Assembly: GCA_959022495.1 (NCBI GenBank)
Contig: CAUEYX010000015.1
Location: forward strand, 1 to 62,551
Length of the DNA: 62,551 bases
Direction: 5' to 3'
From: an uncultured Lachnospiraceae bacterium
GTDB taxonomy: Bacteria; Bacillota; Clostridia; Lachnospirales; Lachnospiraceae
Shown: positions 41,079 to 50,290 of the stretch, piece by piece
Layout: each line of letters opens with the position of its first letter
How positions within the stretch are numbered: position 1 is the stretch's first letter
Notes under the pieces: generated by a model
Seen by the model: only the letters and a program-made list of their open reading frames with translations
What the model was told of the DNA's origin: nothing
Databases searched by the model: none
Program-made: the position numbers and the translations under genes

Positions 41079-42014
41079 TTATTGATTTAAAGTATTTTTC
41101 ATTTTCTCCTGCATTTCATTCAGCGGAACCGTTATGGTCCTGCTGATGAATCGGGAGCCGAAATAAATGAACACAAGGCTCACTAAAAAGATCGCCAGCA
41201 GGCCGATTCCCGCCGGAAGCAGCAGGCTCCCTGTTTTCAGAGAGATCACCTGGACAAGCTTTTCGCCCATTCCGGTCAGTTCTTTTACATATATCATTTC
41301 ATCCCCTGCCGTCTGGGTGATCCCCTCATGATAAGATTCTATATGTGAAAATTTTTCTTCGGCAAAGCCGTCACTGTACCACGCGGCAGATTCTGAGACA
41401 ATGGCAGGGTGCTCCTCCCACAGATTCGAGTTTGCGCTGGCAAGGCTGTTCATATAAGAATCGACTGATACATTTGCCAGGAAAAACGCTGTGTTTTTAT
41501 TTTCCTTCGCGGCCGGCATCAGATAGCTGAGACATTCCTCTCCCTCGGCTGCTCCTTCCCTCAGAAACCAGGCCGCGTCGCTCCCGGCCCGCACTGCCCG
41601 CTCCAGATACTGTTCCAGGAGCATGGGTTCAATCCGCCCCACGTTCCCCCTGCCATAGCTGCGTACCTCCCATCCTTTCTCCTCTTCAGATAAAGTATAG
41701 ATCTGAAATGATTCGATCCCGCCTGAACTCTGGATGAACGCGGTAATTCGTTCCCCGGCTTCGCTCCATTTCCCGTCCGCGATTTCCTCCATCAGGACTT
41801 CATCTTCTCCAAAAAGCCTGATCTGTTCTCCAAGCACAGACAGCCTCTGGCTGCAGTTCTGGTGCTGCTGGGTCATATGCACCTCGGCAAGCTCCCGGTA
41901 ATGATCGGAATGATAATCCGCCAGTATATAAAATATCCCTCCGTTTACCGCCAGAGAGCACAGACTCAGAAACACGATCAGGCCAATCTGAATTTTTCTG
42001 CCCAGTTTTTCCAT
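41079..42014 (-). CDS. kinase-less membrane sensor (Cache-like domain, HAMP stub)
   Basis: This 311-residue protein has the layout of a YesM-type kinase input module. Helix 1 (IQIGLIVFLSLCSLAVNGGI) is followed by an extracellular domain of about 230 residues, helix 2 (LLLPAGIGLLAIFLVSLVFI) and a 20-residue tail SRTITVPLNEMQEKMKNTLN that looks like the first HAMP helix. There is no histidine kinase or HATPase region, and none could fit because the convergent kinase gene ends 5 nt away. It follows the AraC gene by 32 nt in one operon. It could be a truncated kinase or a genuine co-sensor that modulates the neighbouring YesM-like kinase. Confidence 0.75.
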   Translation of the reverse strand: MEKLGRKIQIGLIVFLSLCSLAVNGGIFYILADYHSDHYRELAEVHMTQQHQNCSQRLSVLGEQIRLFGEDEVLMEEIADGKWSEAGERITAFIQSSGGIESFQIYTLSEEEKGWEVRSYGRGNVGRIEPMLLEQYLERAVRAGSDAAWFLREGAAEGEECLSYLMPAAKENKNTAFFLANVSVDSYMNSLASANSNLWEEHPAIVSESAAWYSDGFAEEKFSHIESYHEGITQTAGDEMIYVKELTGMGEKLVQVISLKTGSLLLPAGIGLLAIFLVSLVFIYFGSRFISRTITVPLNEMQEKMKNTLNQ

Positions 42015-42046
42015 TTTTCACCTGCCCCTTTCTTGTCTCCCATTTA

Positions 42047-42826
42047 TCAAAGCGATGTATTTTCGTTCCTCCCGCATTCATCCCGGTAAGATGCAGGGCT
42101 CTGTCCGGTTACCCTCTTAAACATCTTCGAAAAATTGCATGTGTCTTTGTAGCCTGCCATATCTGATACTGTGGACACGATATATCCTTCCCGCAGGAAC
42201 TCCTTTGCCTTCTCCATCCGGTACTCCATCAAAAACTGTTTCAGCGTTTTCCCGTACCGCGCTTTAAACAGCCGGGAAAGATAGCGCCGGTCCACATTCA
42301 CCATCTCCGCCAGACCCTCTACCGTAATATTGCTCATATAATTATAGTGAATATATTCCCATACTTCTGCCGCGTAATCCCTGGACTGCCTGCGGTCACT
42401 GAATATCTCGCAGTATAGGCGGAAGAGGATGCCCGTCAGATATTCCTTCCTCGTATTCCGGACCGTCTCACACCGGCGGATATCATAAAAAATCCCAGGG
42501 GACACCCGCAGCACCGGCGGGAGCTGTTCGAATTCCTCTGCCAGGCTTCCTTCAAACCCAATCCATACATAGTACCACGGATCTTCCATATCCGCCTGAT
42601 ACCGGGTCACCTGGCCCGGCTTGATGAGGAAGCACTCTCCAGCGGATAGGACATACTCTTTCCCTTCCGTCCAGTAGGTTCCCCGTCCCTCAAAAATATA
42701 ATGAATCAGATAATACTCCCTTACCGTCGGTCCGAACGAATGTCCCGGACTGCAGCGGTCATATCCCGCGAACAGCGGATTTAACTCGTGGAACTTGACA
42801 TCTGAACCTGCGCTGATCTGTGGCAT
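42047..42826 (-). CDS. AraC-family transcriptional regulator with cupin domain
   Basis: This 259-residue protein has an N-terminal AraC-type cupin (REYYLIHYIFEGRGTYWTEG, LSAGECFLIKPGQVTRYQAD). Two C-terminal HTH motifs follow (NITVEGLAEMVNVDRRYLSR and IVSTVSDMAGYKDTCNFSKM), ending FKRVTGQSPASYRDEC. It is divergent from the GH4/GH78 operon with a 200-bp shared upstream region, so it is the likely activator of those genes in response to a sugar. AAAGGAGATC precedes ATG 42826. Confidence 0.94.
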   Translation of the reverse strand: MPQISAGSDVKFHELNPLFAGYDRCSPGHSFGPTVREYYLIHYIFEGRGTYWTEGKEYVLSAGECFLIKPGQVTRYQADMEDPWYYVWIGFEGSLAEEFEQLPPVLRVSPGIFYDIRRCETVRNTRKEYLTGILFRLYCEIFSDRRQSRDYAAEVWEYIHYNYMSNITVEGLAEMVNVDRRYLSRLFKARYGKTLKQFLMEYRMEKAKEFLREGYIVSTVSDMAGYKDTCNFSKMFKRVTGQSPASYRDECGRNENTSL

Positions 42827-43026
42827 CTTGATCTCCTTTCCATGCTATAAGTTACATTTTGACATGTACACGACACTTTTGTCAATCGCTTTTTCGGGCA
42901 GATCTGATATGATATCCCTGGAAAGAAAAAACAGCTGTTTCCAGGCAAAACAAATCATTCCCGTACGGGCGCGCTGTCCCGTACAATCTCGGATTTATCA
43001 GCATCAGCGCGGAAATGGAGAAACCA
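42827..43026. promoter_or_regulatory. divergent control region between araC-like and GH4 genes
   Basis: The 200 bp contain an inverted TTGACA/TTTGTCAA pair (about 42857-42883), a TATGAT box on the plus strand near 42907 without a good -35, and the palindrome CCCGTACGGG near 42960. Weak -35 boxes suggest activator-dependent promoters. Confidence 0.4.
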
Positions 43027-44349
43027 ATGGCAAAAATTACATTTATGGGGGCCGGCAGTACGGTCTTCGCGAAAAACGTCCTCGGGGACACTCTTTTGTC
43101 CCCGCACCTCTGTGAATCAGAAATCGCACTTTATGACATTGATGAGAAACGACTGCAAGAATCCTGTCTTCTGATCCAGCGGCTCAATGAGAACCTGAAC
43201 CACTCAAAGGCACCGGTCAAAACATACCTTGGGACCCAGGAGCGCAGAGACGCCCTGCGTGATGCGGATTTCGTGATAAACGCGGTCCAGGTGGGAGGGT
43301 ATGATCCGTGTACGATCACGGATTTTGAGATTCCCAAGAAATACGGCCTGCGTCAGACGATCGGGGACACGCTGGGTATCGGCGGCATCTTCCGGGCTCT
43401 GCGCACAATCCCCGTGCTGGAGGAGTTTGCCGGTGACATGGAAGCAGTGTGCCCGGACGCGTGGCTTTTGAACTACACGAACCCAATGGCCATCCTGACC
43501 GGCTATCTGCAGCGCTATACAAACATCCGCACGATCGGGCTCTGCCACAGTGTCCAGGTATGCGCGTCCGGTCTTCTGCGCGGCGTGGGTATGGACGAGT
43601 ATATTGACAAAGTGGAGACGACCATTGCCGGGATCAACCATATGGCATGGCTGCTCAGTATCCGGGACCCTGAGGGCAATGACCTGTATCCCGAGATCAA
43701 ACGGCGCGCGTTCCTGAGAAGCGCTGAGGGAAAGCATGACGATATGGTGCGCTATGAATACATGCGCCGTCTTGGATACTACTGTACAGAATCCAGCGAA
43801 CATAACGCGGAATACAATATGTTTTTCATTAAATCCCGCTATCCCGAACTGATCGAAAAATACAATATCCCGCTGGATGAATACCCGAGGCGCTGTGTTC
43901 AGCAGATCGCTGACTGGGAGAAAACCCGGGATGAACTTCTCAGCGATCCGCATATCACGCATGAGAGAAGCCGGGAGTACGCTTCCCGCATCATGGAAGC
44001 AATGGTCACAGGCGTTCCCTGCAAAATCGGAGGTAATGTGCTCAATACCGGGCTGATCCCCAACCTGCCGGCAGAGGCGTGCGTAGAAGTCCCCTGCCTC
44101 GTTGACCGCAGCGGCATCACGCCCTGCTATGTAGGGGAACTTCCTCTTCAGCTTGCCGCGATGAACATGACCAACATCAATACACAGCTTCTCACCATTG
44201 AGGCCGCGCGCACAAAGAGCCGGGAGACACTTTATCAGGCAGCCATGATGGACCCGCATACCGCTTCTGAGCTTTCCATCGATGACATTGTCTCCCTGTG
44301 TGATGACCTGCTGGAAGACCATAAAGACTGGCTGCCGGAGTATAAATAA
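43027..44349 (+). CDS. melA: GH4 alpha-galactosidase-like glycosidase
   Basis: This 440-residue NAD+- and Mn2+-dependent GH4 enzyme begins MAKITFMGAGSTVFAKNVLG (Rossmann motif) and continues with LNYTNPMAILTGYLQRY, TIGLCHSVQ (the CHS metal-binding Cys segment of MelA-type enzymes) and VETTIAGINHMAWLL. MelA-group members hydrolyse alpha-galactosides in the cytoplasm. ATG 43027 was chosen because AATGGAG lies 6 nt upstream; an in-frame ATG four codons earlier overlaps that site. It is the first gene of a three-gene operon. The alpha-galactosidase call is by motif resemblance; other alpha-glycosides are possible. Confidence 0.88.
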   Translation: MAKITFMGAGSTVFAKNVLGDTLLSPHLCESEIALYDIDEKRLQESCLLIQRLNENLNHSKAPVKTYLGTQERRDALRDADFVINAVQVGGYDPCTITDFEIPKKYGLRQTIGDTLGIGGIFRALRTIPVLEEFAGDMEAVCPDAWLLNYTNPMAILTGYLQRYTNIRTIGLCHSVQVCASGLLRGVGMDEYIDKVETTIAGINHMAWLLSIRDPEGNDLYPEIKRRAFLRSAEGKHDDMVRYEYMRRLGYYCTESSEHNAEYNMFFIKSRYPELIEKYNIPLDEYPRRCVQQIADWEKTRDELLSDPHITHERSREYASRIMEAMVTGVPCKIGGNVLNTGLIPNLPAEACVEVPCLVDRSGITPCYVGELPLQLAAMNMTNINTQLLTIEAARTKSRETLYQAAMMDPHTASELSIDDIVSLCDDLLEDHKDWLPEYK

Positions 44350-44407
44350 GCGTATAATACATATACACATCTGTATATCCGGCTGATGAAAAAGAAAGGG
44401 GTATGAT

Positions 44408-45823
44408 ATGATAAACTATAATGACAACCGCGCAGAAAACGTAAAAATCGCCTACATCGGCGGCGGCTCAAGAGGCTGGGCATGGGGGCTGATGTCCGAT
44501 CTTGCCAAATGCGATAAAATGTCAGGACAGGTCCGTCTCTACGATATTGACGAACCGGCGGCAGAAAACAACGCGCTGATCGGGAATACGTTAAATGCTC
44601 TGGACGGCTGCATCTCGAAGTGGAACTACAAAGTCTTCCCCACACTGGAAAGCGCGCTCTCAGGAGCGGATTTTGTGGTCATCTCAATCCTTCCGGGTAC
44701 GTTTGACGAGATGGAGTCCGACGTCCACGCGCCGGAAGCTTACGGTATATACCAGTCCGTGGGAGATACCACCGGTCCCGGAGGGCTGGTCCGCGCGCTG
44801 CGCACTGTGCCCATGTTTGAGGTGATCGCGGCGGCTGTGCGGGATCACTGCCCGGACGCCTGGGTCATCAATTACACAAATCCCATGGCCGTGTGCGTGG
44901 ATACCCTGTACCGCGTTTTCCCGGGGATCAAGGCTTTCGGCTGCTGCCATGAAGTCTTCGGAACGCAGAAATTTCTTCAGTCCGTACTTGAAGAAGAGGC
45001 GGGCATTGTATCCGGAAAGCGCCAGGATATCAAAACCAATGTGGTGGGGATCAACCATTTCACATGGCTTACTTCCGCTTCTTTCCAGAATGTTGATCTC
45101 TTTCCTCTGTACCGCTCTTTCGTGGAAAAATACGGAAAGGAAGGTTATCAGAAGGGGAAAGATGAGAACTGGATGAATAATTCCTTTGACAGCAGCCAGA
45201 AAGTTAAAATGTATTTATTCCGGCGCTTTTGTCTTATCGCTGCCGCCGGGGACCGCCACCTCGCGGAATTCTGCCCGGGCCAGTGGTTCTTAAATGACCC
45301 GGAAACAGTCCGCTCATGGGGATTCGGCCTTACCACAGTGGACTGGCGGAGGAAGGACCTGGAAGACCGCCTGGCACGCAGCAGACGCCTGGCAGATGGC
45401 AGCGAGGCATTTGTATTTCACGAGACCGGGGAAGAGGGTGTCGCTCAGATGTGCGCCCTCCTTGGGCTTGGGGATCTTCATACAAACGTGAACCTTCCGA
45501 ACCGCGGCCAGATCCCGAACCTTCCACTCCAAGCCGTGGTGGAAACAAACGCCTTTTTCACCTCGGACCGTGTGACCCCGGATTTCGCCGGGCCTGTCCC
45601 GGACCAGATCTATCCGCTGGTAAGCCGTGTATGCGGGGTGCAGAGGCTGACCGCGAAAGCTGCTTTCAATCGGGATCTTTCCCTTGCCTTTGAGGCATTT
45701 CTCTCCGATCCCCTTGTGAGAGTCTCCCCGGCGGACGCGCGGAAACTTTTCCTTTCCATGCTGAAGAATACAGCAAACTATCTGGGGGATTACAGGCTGC
45801 CGGATGAATCTGCTTTCTTTTAG
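44408..45823 (+). CDS. GH4-family glycosidase (LplD / alpha-galacturonidase-like)
   Basis: This 471-residue second GH4 enzyme is clearly different from its neighbour. It has KIAYIGGGSRGWAWGLMSDL (NAD site), VVISILPGTFDEM, WVINYTNPMAVCVDTLYRVF, FGCCHEVFGTQ (metal-binding Cys with HEV instead of HSV) and VVGINHFTWLT. The CCHEV form resembles B. subtilis LplD, reported as an alpha-galacturonidase, which would suit a rhamnogalacturonan-type substrate with the next gene. AAGAAAGGGG precedes ATG 44408, and the GH78 gene follows after 15 nt. Confidence 0.82.
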   Translation: MINYNDNRAENVKIAYIGGGSRGWAWGLMSDLAKCDKMSGQVRLYDIDEPAAENNALIGNTLNALDGCISKWNYKVFPTLESALSGADFVVISILPGTFDEMESDVHAPEAYGIYQSVGDTTGPGGLVRALRTVPMFEVIAAAVRDHCPDAWVINYTNPMAVCVDTLYRVFPGIKAFGCCHEVFGTQKFLQSVLEEEAGIVSGKRQDIKTNVVGINHFTWLTSASFQNVDLFPLYRSFVEKYGKEGYQKGKDENWMNNSFDSSQKVKMYLFRRFCLIAAAGDRHLAEFCPGQWFLNDPETVRSWGFGLTTVDWRRKDLEDRLARSRRLADGSEAFVFHETGEEGVAQMCALLGLGDLHTNVNLPNRGQIPNLPLQAVVETNAFFTSDRVTPDFAGPVPDQIYPLVSRVCGVQRLTAKAAFNRDLSLAFEAFLSDPLVRVSPADARKLFLSMLKNTANYLGDYRLPDESAFF

Positions 45824-45838
45824 ACGAAAGGAGCCATT

Positions 45839-48505
45839 ATGGTATCTTTATCATCAGTAAAAATCAATGATCAGCAGAATCCCGTGGGAATCCAGTCGGT
45901 CGAACAGATCGGCTGGAAGATCCACTCTGACCGGAAAAATGTCCTCCAGCTCAGTTATCGTTACCAGCTTGCTTCGGACAAAGACTTTCAGAATCTGATC
46001 TATGATTCTGGCATTGTCAACTCTGAGGAATCCGCGCACATCGACGGTTCGGTCCTGAATGAAAAGCTGGTTTCCGCAGAGAAATACTTCCTGCGCGTCA
46101 GGGTGGATACCAATGTGGGGCAGACGGACTGGGCATATGGCGGATTTGTGACCGCGCTGCTTGCCCCCGCGGAATGGAAGGCCCAGTTTATAACCATTGA
46201 AAAAGGAGATGACAGCGCCAAAAGCAAAGGGACCTGCCTGCGAAAGGAAATCCGGCTCCGAAAGCCGGTCCGGTCAGCCTTTGCCTTCACAACAGCTCTT
46301 GGTTTATACCACTTTTATATAAATGGAAAAAGGGCCGGCCGCGATGAATTTACTCCCGGATGGACTTCTTACAACAAGCATCTTCTGTACCAAACCTATG
46401 ATGTAACTTCCTTCCTGCTTCCCGGCCGCAACACACTCGGATGTATGCTGGGCGCCGGATGGTATAAGGGTGATATCGGTTTTAACCGTGTGCGGAATTA
46501 TTACGGGAAATATACAGCGTTCTCCTGTCAGCTTACCGTGGAATATGAGGACGGGAGCCGGGAAACCTTCTGCGCCGATGATACCTGGACAGGAACAGAC
46601 AGCCCGGTCGTCTTTTCCGAAATTTATGACGGGGAGATCTATGATGCCCGCCTGGAGATCAGCGGCTGGAATAAGAATCACTGTACTTCCGGCACCTGGG
46701 TGCCGGTCCGCGCACTCCCCTTTGACACAAAGGTTCTAACTGCTCAGGCCGGAGCAAAAGTCCGCCGGAAAGACCGTATCCCCGCAATAGAAATCTTTAC
46801 CACTCCCCAGGGGGACAGGGTGATTGATTTCGGGCAGAACCTGACCGGTTGGATTGAATTTACCGGCCGGGGGCACGCGGGGGACCGCATCGAACTGCGC
46901 TGCTTTGAGGTCTTAGATCCCCGGGGGAATGTATACACCGATAATCTGAGGACAGCAAAAGCCGCTGTCATCTATATCTGCGGGGATGATGAGCCGTTCC
47001 GATTCCATGAGCATTTCTCATTCCAGGGATTCCGCTACGCAAAAATCGTATCCTGGCCGGGAGTCCCTGAAAAAGAAAATTTCACGGCATATACGCTTCA
47101 TTCGGATATGGCGCCCGCGGGACAGTTCGAATGTTCCATCCCGGAGCTCAACCAGCTTCACCACAACGTTTTATGGAGCATGAAGGGAAACTTCCTGGAT
47201 ATCCCGACAGACTGCCCTCAGCGTGATGAACGCCTTGGATGGACCGGCGATGCCCAGATTTTCTGCCGCACGGCAGCCTACCTCATGGACTGCCGTACTT
47301 TTTTCCGGAAATGGCTGGACGATCTGGCCGCGGACCAGACCGAGGAGGGCGGTGTCCCGCATGTGGTCCCGGATATCCTGATCGGGAACTGCGCGCAGGA
47401 CCGCCTGCTCAAAGACGGCGACCACTCAGCGTCCGCCTGGGCGGACGTGTCAGTGATCCTCCCCTGGACGCTTTACCTGATGTACGGCGACACCGGCGTG
47501 ATCCGGGCGCAGTACCAAAGCATGAAGGGCTGGATTGATTATATGCGCTCCCATGCCGACGGCAATATCTGGAATTACGGATTTCAATTCGGGGACTGGG
47601 TGGCGCTGGACGCGGAAGAAGGCAGTTGTCTCGGCGCAACTCCGAACGATCTCACATGCACTGCGTACTATGCTTATTCGACCGGGTTATTCGCACGGAT
47701 GGCATCCGTGATCGGATGTGAAGCAGACTCCATAAAATATATGCAGCTGCATAATGATATCAAAAAAACTTATCAGGAAACTTTTTTTGAAGACGGCCAT
47801 TTAACCGCACAGACACAGACCGCCCAGATCCTTTCCCTGCATTTCGGTCTTGTACCGGAAACTTACAGGCAGAATGCAATCGAAGATCTGCTTCGGCTTC
47901 TGAAAAAAGAAAACAATCACCTTGTAACCGGATTTGTAGGGACCCCGTATTTCTGTTTCGCGCTCAGCCAGAACGGTCATACAAAGGAAGCGTATGAACT
48001 TCTTCTGAAAGAGGATTTCCCTTCCTGGCTGTATCAGGTCAGGCAGGGAGCCACCACCATCTGGGAGCACTGGGACGGTATCCGCCCGGATGGCTCCATG
48101 TGGAGCCCGGATATGAATTCTTTCAACCACTATGCATATGGCTCGGTCGCTGAATGGCTATACCGTGCTGCTGCCGGGATTGATACCTCAATAGAAGCGC
48201 CGGGCTTTAAAAAGGCAGTCATAGCCCCGCATATCGGAGGCGGTCTTGAATATGTCAAAAGCTCCTTTGAAAGTATATATGGTCAGATTCGCTGCAACTG
48301 GAAAACAGACGGTCACACGGTCACACTGGATATTCAGATCCCTTGTAATACGACGGCGGATATCCGCCTGACCGGCGCCGCGGAAGTCATTGACGCCGGC
48401 GGGCTGACTTTTGAAAAGGCGGTTCCTGACGCGCACACCCGGACAGCGTCCGCGGGTTCCGGCATATACCGAATCATTTACACACTGGAGCCGCCAGCCT
48501 GCTGA
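45839..48505 (+). CDS. GH78 alpha-L-rhamnosidase
   Basis: This 888-residue protein has the GH78 domain order. An N-terminal fibronectin-like part is followed by the rhamnosidase N domain (LGLYHFYINGKRAGRDEFTP then SYNKHLLYQTYDVTSFL), a concanavalin-like domain with IDFGQNLTGWIEF, and the (alpha/alpha)6 barrel with DCPQRDERLGWTGDAQIF carrying the acidic catalytic residue. QFGDWVALDAE and TTIWEHWDGIRPDGSMWSPD follow, then a C-terminal beta domain. No signal peptide, so it works in the cytoplasm on imported oligosaccharides. AAAGGAG precedes ATG 45839. Confidence 0.95.
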   Translation: MVSLSSVKINDQQNPVGIQSVEQIGWKIHSDRKNVLQLSYRYQLASDKDFQNLIYDSGIVNSEESAHIDGSVLNEKLVSAEKYFLRVRVDTNVGQTDWAYGGFVTALLAPAEWKAQFITIEKGDDSAKSKGTCLRKEIRLRKPVRSAFAFTTALGLYHFYINGKRAGRDEFTPGWTSYNKHLLYQTYDVTSFLLPGRNTLGCMLGAGWYKGDIGFNRVRNYYGKYTAFSCQLTVEYEDGSRETFCADDTWTGTDSPVVFSEIYDGEIYDARLEISGWNKNHCTSGTWVPVRALPFDTKVLTAQAGAKVRRKDRIPAIEIFTTPQGDRVIDFGQNLTGWIEFTGRGHAGDRIELRCFEVLDPRGNVYTDNLRTAKAAVIYICGDDEPFRFHEHFSFQGFRYAKIVSWPGVPEKENFTAYTLHSDMAPAGQFECSIPELNQLHHNVLWSMKGNFLDIPTDCPQRDERLGWTGDAQIFCRTAAYLMDCRTFFRKWLDDLAADQTEEGGVPHVVPDILIGNCAQDRLLKDGDHSASAWADVSVILPWTLYLMYGDTGVIRAQYQSMKGWIDYMRSHADGNIWNYGFQFGDWVALDAEEGSCLGATPNDLTCTAYYAYSTGLFARMASVIGCEADSIKYMQLHNDIKKTYQETFFEDGHLTAQTQTAQILSLHFGLVPETYRQNAIEDLLRLLKKENNHLVTGFVGTPYFCFALSQNGHTKEAYELLLKEDFPSWLYQVRQGATTIWEHWDGIRPDGSMWSPDMNSFNHYAYGSVAEWLYRAAAGIDTSIEAPGFKKAVIAPHIGGGLEYVKSSFESIYGQIRCNWKTDGHTVTLDIQIPCNTTADIRLTGAAEVIDAGGLTFEKAVPDAHTRTASAGSGIYRIIYTLEPPAC

Positions 48506-48563
48506 CGTACAGGTACACAGCACATGCCTCATTCGATCTGCCGGCAGCCCGAATTGCAGCCAA

Positions 48564-48613
48564 TAAAAAAGATGCATCCTGTCGGAGAATTATCTCTCTT
48601 CCAGGATGCATCT
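48564..48613 (-). terminator. terminator of the long minus-strand operon
   Basis: On the minus strand AGATGCATCCTG and CAGGATGCATCT form a 12-bp stem around a 20-nt loop, followed by six T, about 50 nt after the deacetylase stop. It also lies just after the GH78 stop, between convergent genes. Confidence 0.8.
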
Positions 48614-48664
48614 AAACTGCGGATGCCGCTATGTTCTGACTGCTGTTTTACTATATTTCGAAGT

Positions 48665-49489
48665 TTATAAACTGACTGCCGCGCCGCTTTTTACTTTCAC
48701 GATTTTTCCGTCCACGCTCAGCCAGATATCCCTGCCGGACAGATTCTCCGCCCGGCTTCCGTCTACTGTAAAATAAACCATTTTCGCGCAATTCATATAG
48801 TCCGCGATCTCAATGTTTGCCGCATACCAGATCTCTTCTTTCCCGCCTGCCATCCGGCAGAATTTTTCGATCATATCCCAGTTGTCATTCTCTGTAAACT
48901 CATAGCTGTGTCCCCAGACATACATTAGATACAGATACTGTTTTTTATGCAGATCCAGGAACTCCCGCGCGCGCTCAATCAGATTCTGGCTGTGATGGCA
49001 TGTTCCTTTCCACCGATAGAAGTCCTCCGGCATCCCGAATCCGCCGGTCGTCTCAGTCACACGGCTGTACGCAATGCCGAGAGCGGGCAGAAGCTCTGCG
49101 ATCTCCTTCGTAAAAGACCCGTTGGGATAAGACAGCCCCCGCACAGGATACCCTGTGATCCCTTCCAGGTACCGCCGGTCCTCCAGAATCTGGAGTGCTG
49201 TCTGCTCCATGGGGCACCGGCTGATCGTGGGATGTGTTGCCGTATGGCAGGCAATTTCATGTCCCTGATAAACGCTTTTCCATTCTTCCGGAGGAATCCG
49301 ATTCTCAATCCGGTCCGGCCCGGCCGCAAAACCTGAATTCAGATGAAACGTGCCTTTGAGTCCATAACGGTTTAATAGGGTTATAAGACGCCGGTCCTCC
49401 TGTCTCCCATCATCATAGCTCAGGGTCAGGGCCTTATGCCTTCCTCCCGGGAAACAGATATAAATGGTCTTCCTATGTCCTGTCAGCAC
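48665..49489 (-). CDS. polysaccharide deacetylase (CE4/NodB)
   Basis: This 274-residue CE4 protein carries motif 1 LTLSYDDGRQEDRRL (catalytic and metal Asp pair), motif 2 HEIACHTATHPTISR (HxxxH metal ligands), a GLSYPNGSF arginine/tryptophan-type motif and YVWGHSYEF near the end. There is no signal peptide, which is unusual for cell-wall deacetylases and suggests that it acts on imported acetylated oligosaccharides. It is the last gene of the operon and overlaps the esterase gene by 7 nt. Confidence 0.9.
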   Translation of the reverse strand: MLTGHRKTIYICFPGGRHKALTLSYDDGRQEDRRLITLLNRYGLKGTFHLNSGFAAGPDRIENRIPPEEWKSVYQGHEIACHTATHPTISRCPMEQTALQILEDRRYLEGITGYPVRGLSYPNGSFTKEIAELLPALGIAYSRVTETTGGFGMPEDFYRWKGTCHHSQNLIERAREFLDLHKKQYLYLMYVWGHSYEFTENDNWDMIEKFCRMAGGKEEIWYAANIEIADYMNCAKMVYFTVDGSRAENLSGRDIWLSVDGKIVKVKSGAAVSL

Positions 49490-50286
49490 TCTTTCTGCCT
49501 CCTTTTGCGTTCCTCTCCGCTTCCGTCCCCGGCCTCTGCCTGGCTCCAGGGACGCATCACCTCATCCAGCCATCCAAGGCAGTCCTTTACCCACTGTGCT
49601 GCCCGGGGGCACGCGAGATCCGCGGGATAGAGAACGGAAGGGTCCGCTGTGGCTATGCCGTGCACGCCTCTTGAATAAATATGGCATTCAAAAGGAATCC
49701 CGTTTTCTTCCAATGCCTCTGCAAACCGTATCGTATTGCGGACCGGCACGGTCTGATCATCTCTCGTGGCAAACAAAAAGCACGGGCTTGTCCGGCTGTT
49801 AACCGCAGCAGTCACATCCGGCGCTCCGGGAAGACGCCAGCTTATATGCTGTCCCTCTGTCACAGCATATCCCAATACAGCTGCCGCCGGCCGGTGCAGG
49901 GCTTTAGACGCCGCGTATCCGGCCAGATGCCCTCCTGCCGAGAATCCGACCACCACGGTTTTCGACATATCCAGATGCCACTGGTCTGCCTTATCCGCCA
50001 GATACTCCATTGCCGCTTCATAATCTTCCAGCGGTTCCGGCCATCTGGCAGCCGCGCCCACTGTATACTTCAGGACCGCCGCCTGATACCCCGCCGCCAG
50101 GAAAGGGAAGGCAGCCGGGTCTGCCTCCCTTTCCGAGCACATCCTGTATCCGCCGCCCGGCAGGATCAGAACGACCGGTCTTCTTGAGATATTGGGGAAT
50201 TCTCCACCCACCGGCTGAAGATATACGATCATCTCCGCCTTTGTATCTTTGTCCGTTTTTCCCAGTTTTATTTTCTTACAGATCAT
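49483..50286 (-). CDS. alpha/beta-hydrolase esterase (acetylesterase-like)
   Basis: This 267-residue enzyme has the HGGG-like VVLILPGGGYRMCSERE oxyanion segment, nucleophile Ser in VVVGFSAGGHLAGY (GxSxG), acid Asp in FATRDDQTVPV and His in YSRGVHGIA. It belongs to the BD-FAE/acetyl-xylan-esterase-like group that removes acetyl groups from plant glycans. No signal peptide. It starts 4 nt after the cell-wall glycosidase gene. Together with the CE4 enzyme it implies an acetylated substrate. Confidence 0.88.
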   Translation of the reverse strand: MICKKIKLGKTDKDTKAEMIVYLQPVGGEFPNISRRPVVLILPGGGYRMCSEREADPAAFPFLAAGYQAAVLKYTVGAAARWPEPLEDYEAAMEYLADKADQWHLDMSKTVVVGFSAGGHLAGYAASKALHRPAAAVLGYAVTEGQHISWRLPGAPDVTAAVNSRTSPCFLFATRDDQTVPVRNTIRFAEALEENGIPFECHIYSRGVHGIATADPSVLYPADLACPRAAQWVKDCLGWLDEVMRPWSQAEAGDGSGEERKRRQKEC

Positions 50287-50290
50287 ATGC

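Noticed and set aside
43204..44370. 388-codon minus-strand ORF
   Set aside because: Antisense to the GH4 melA-like gene, which has clear family motifs; high G+C third positions create long shadow frames.
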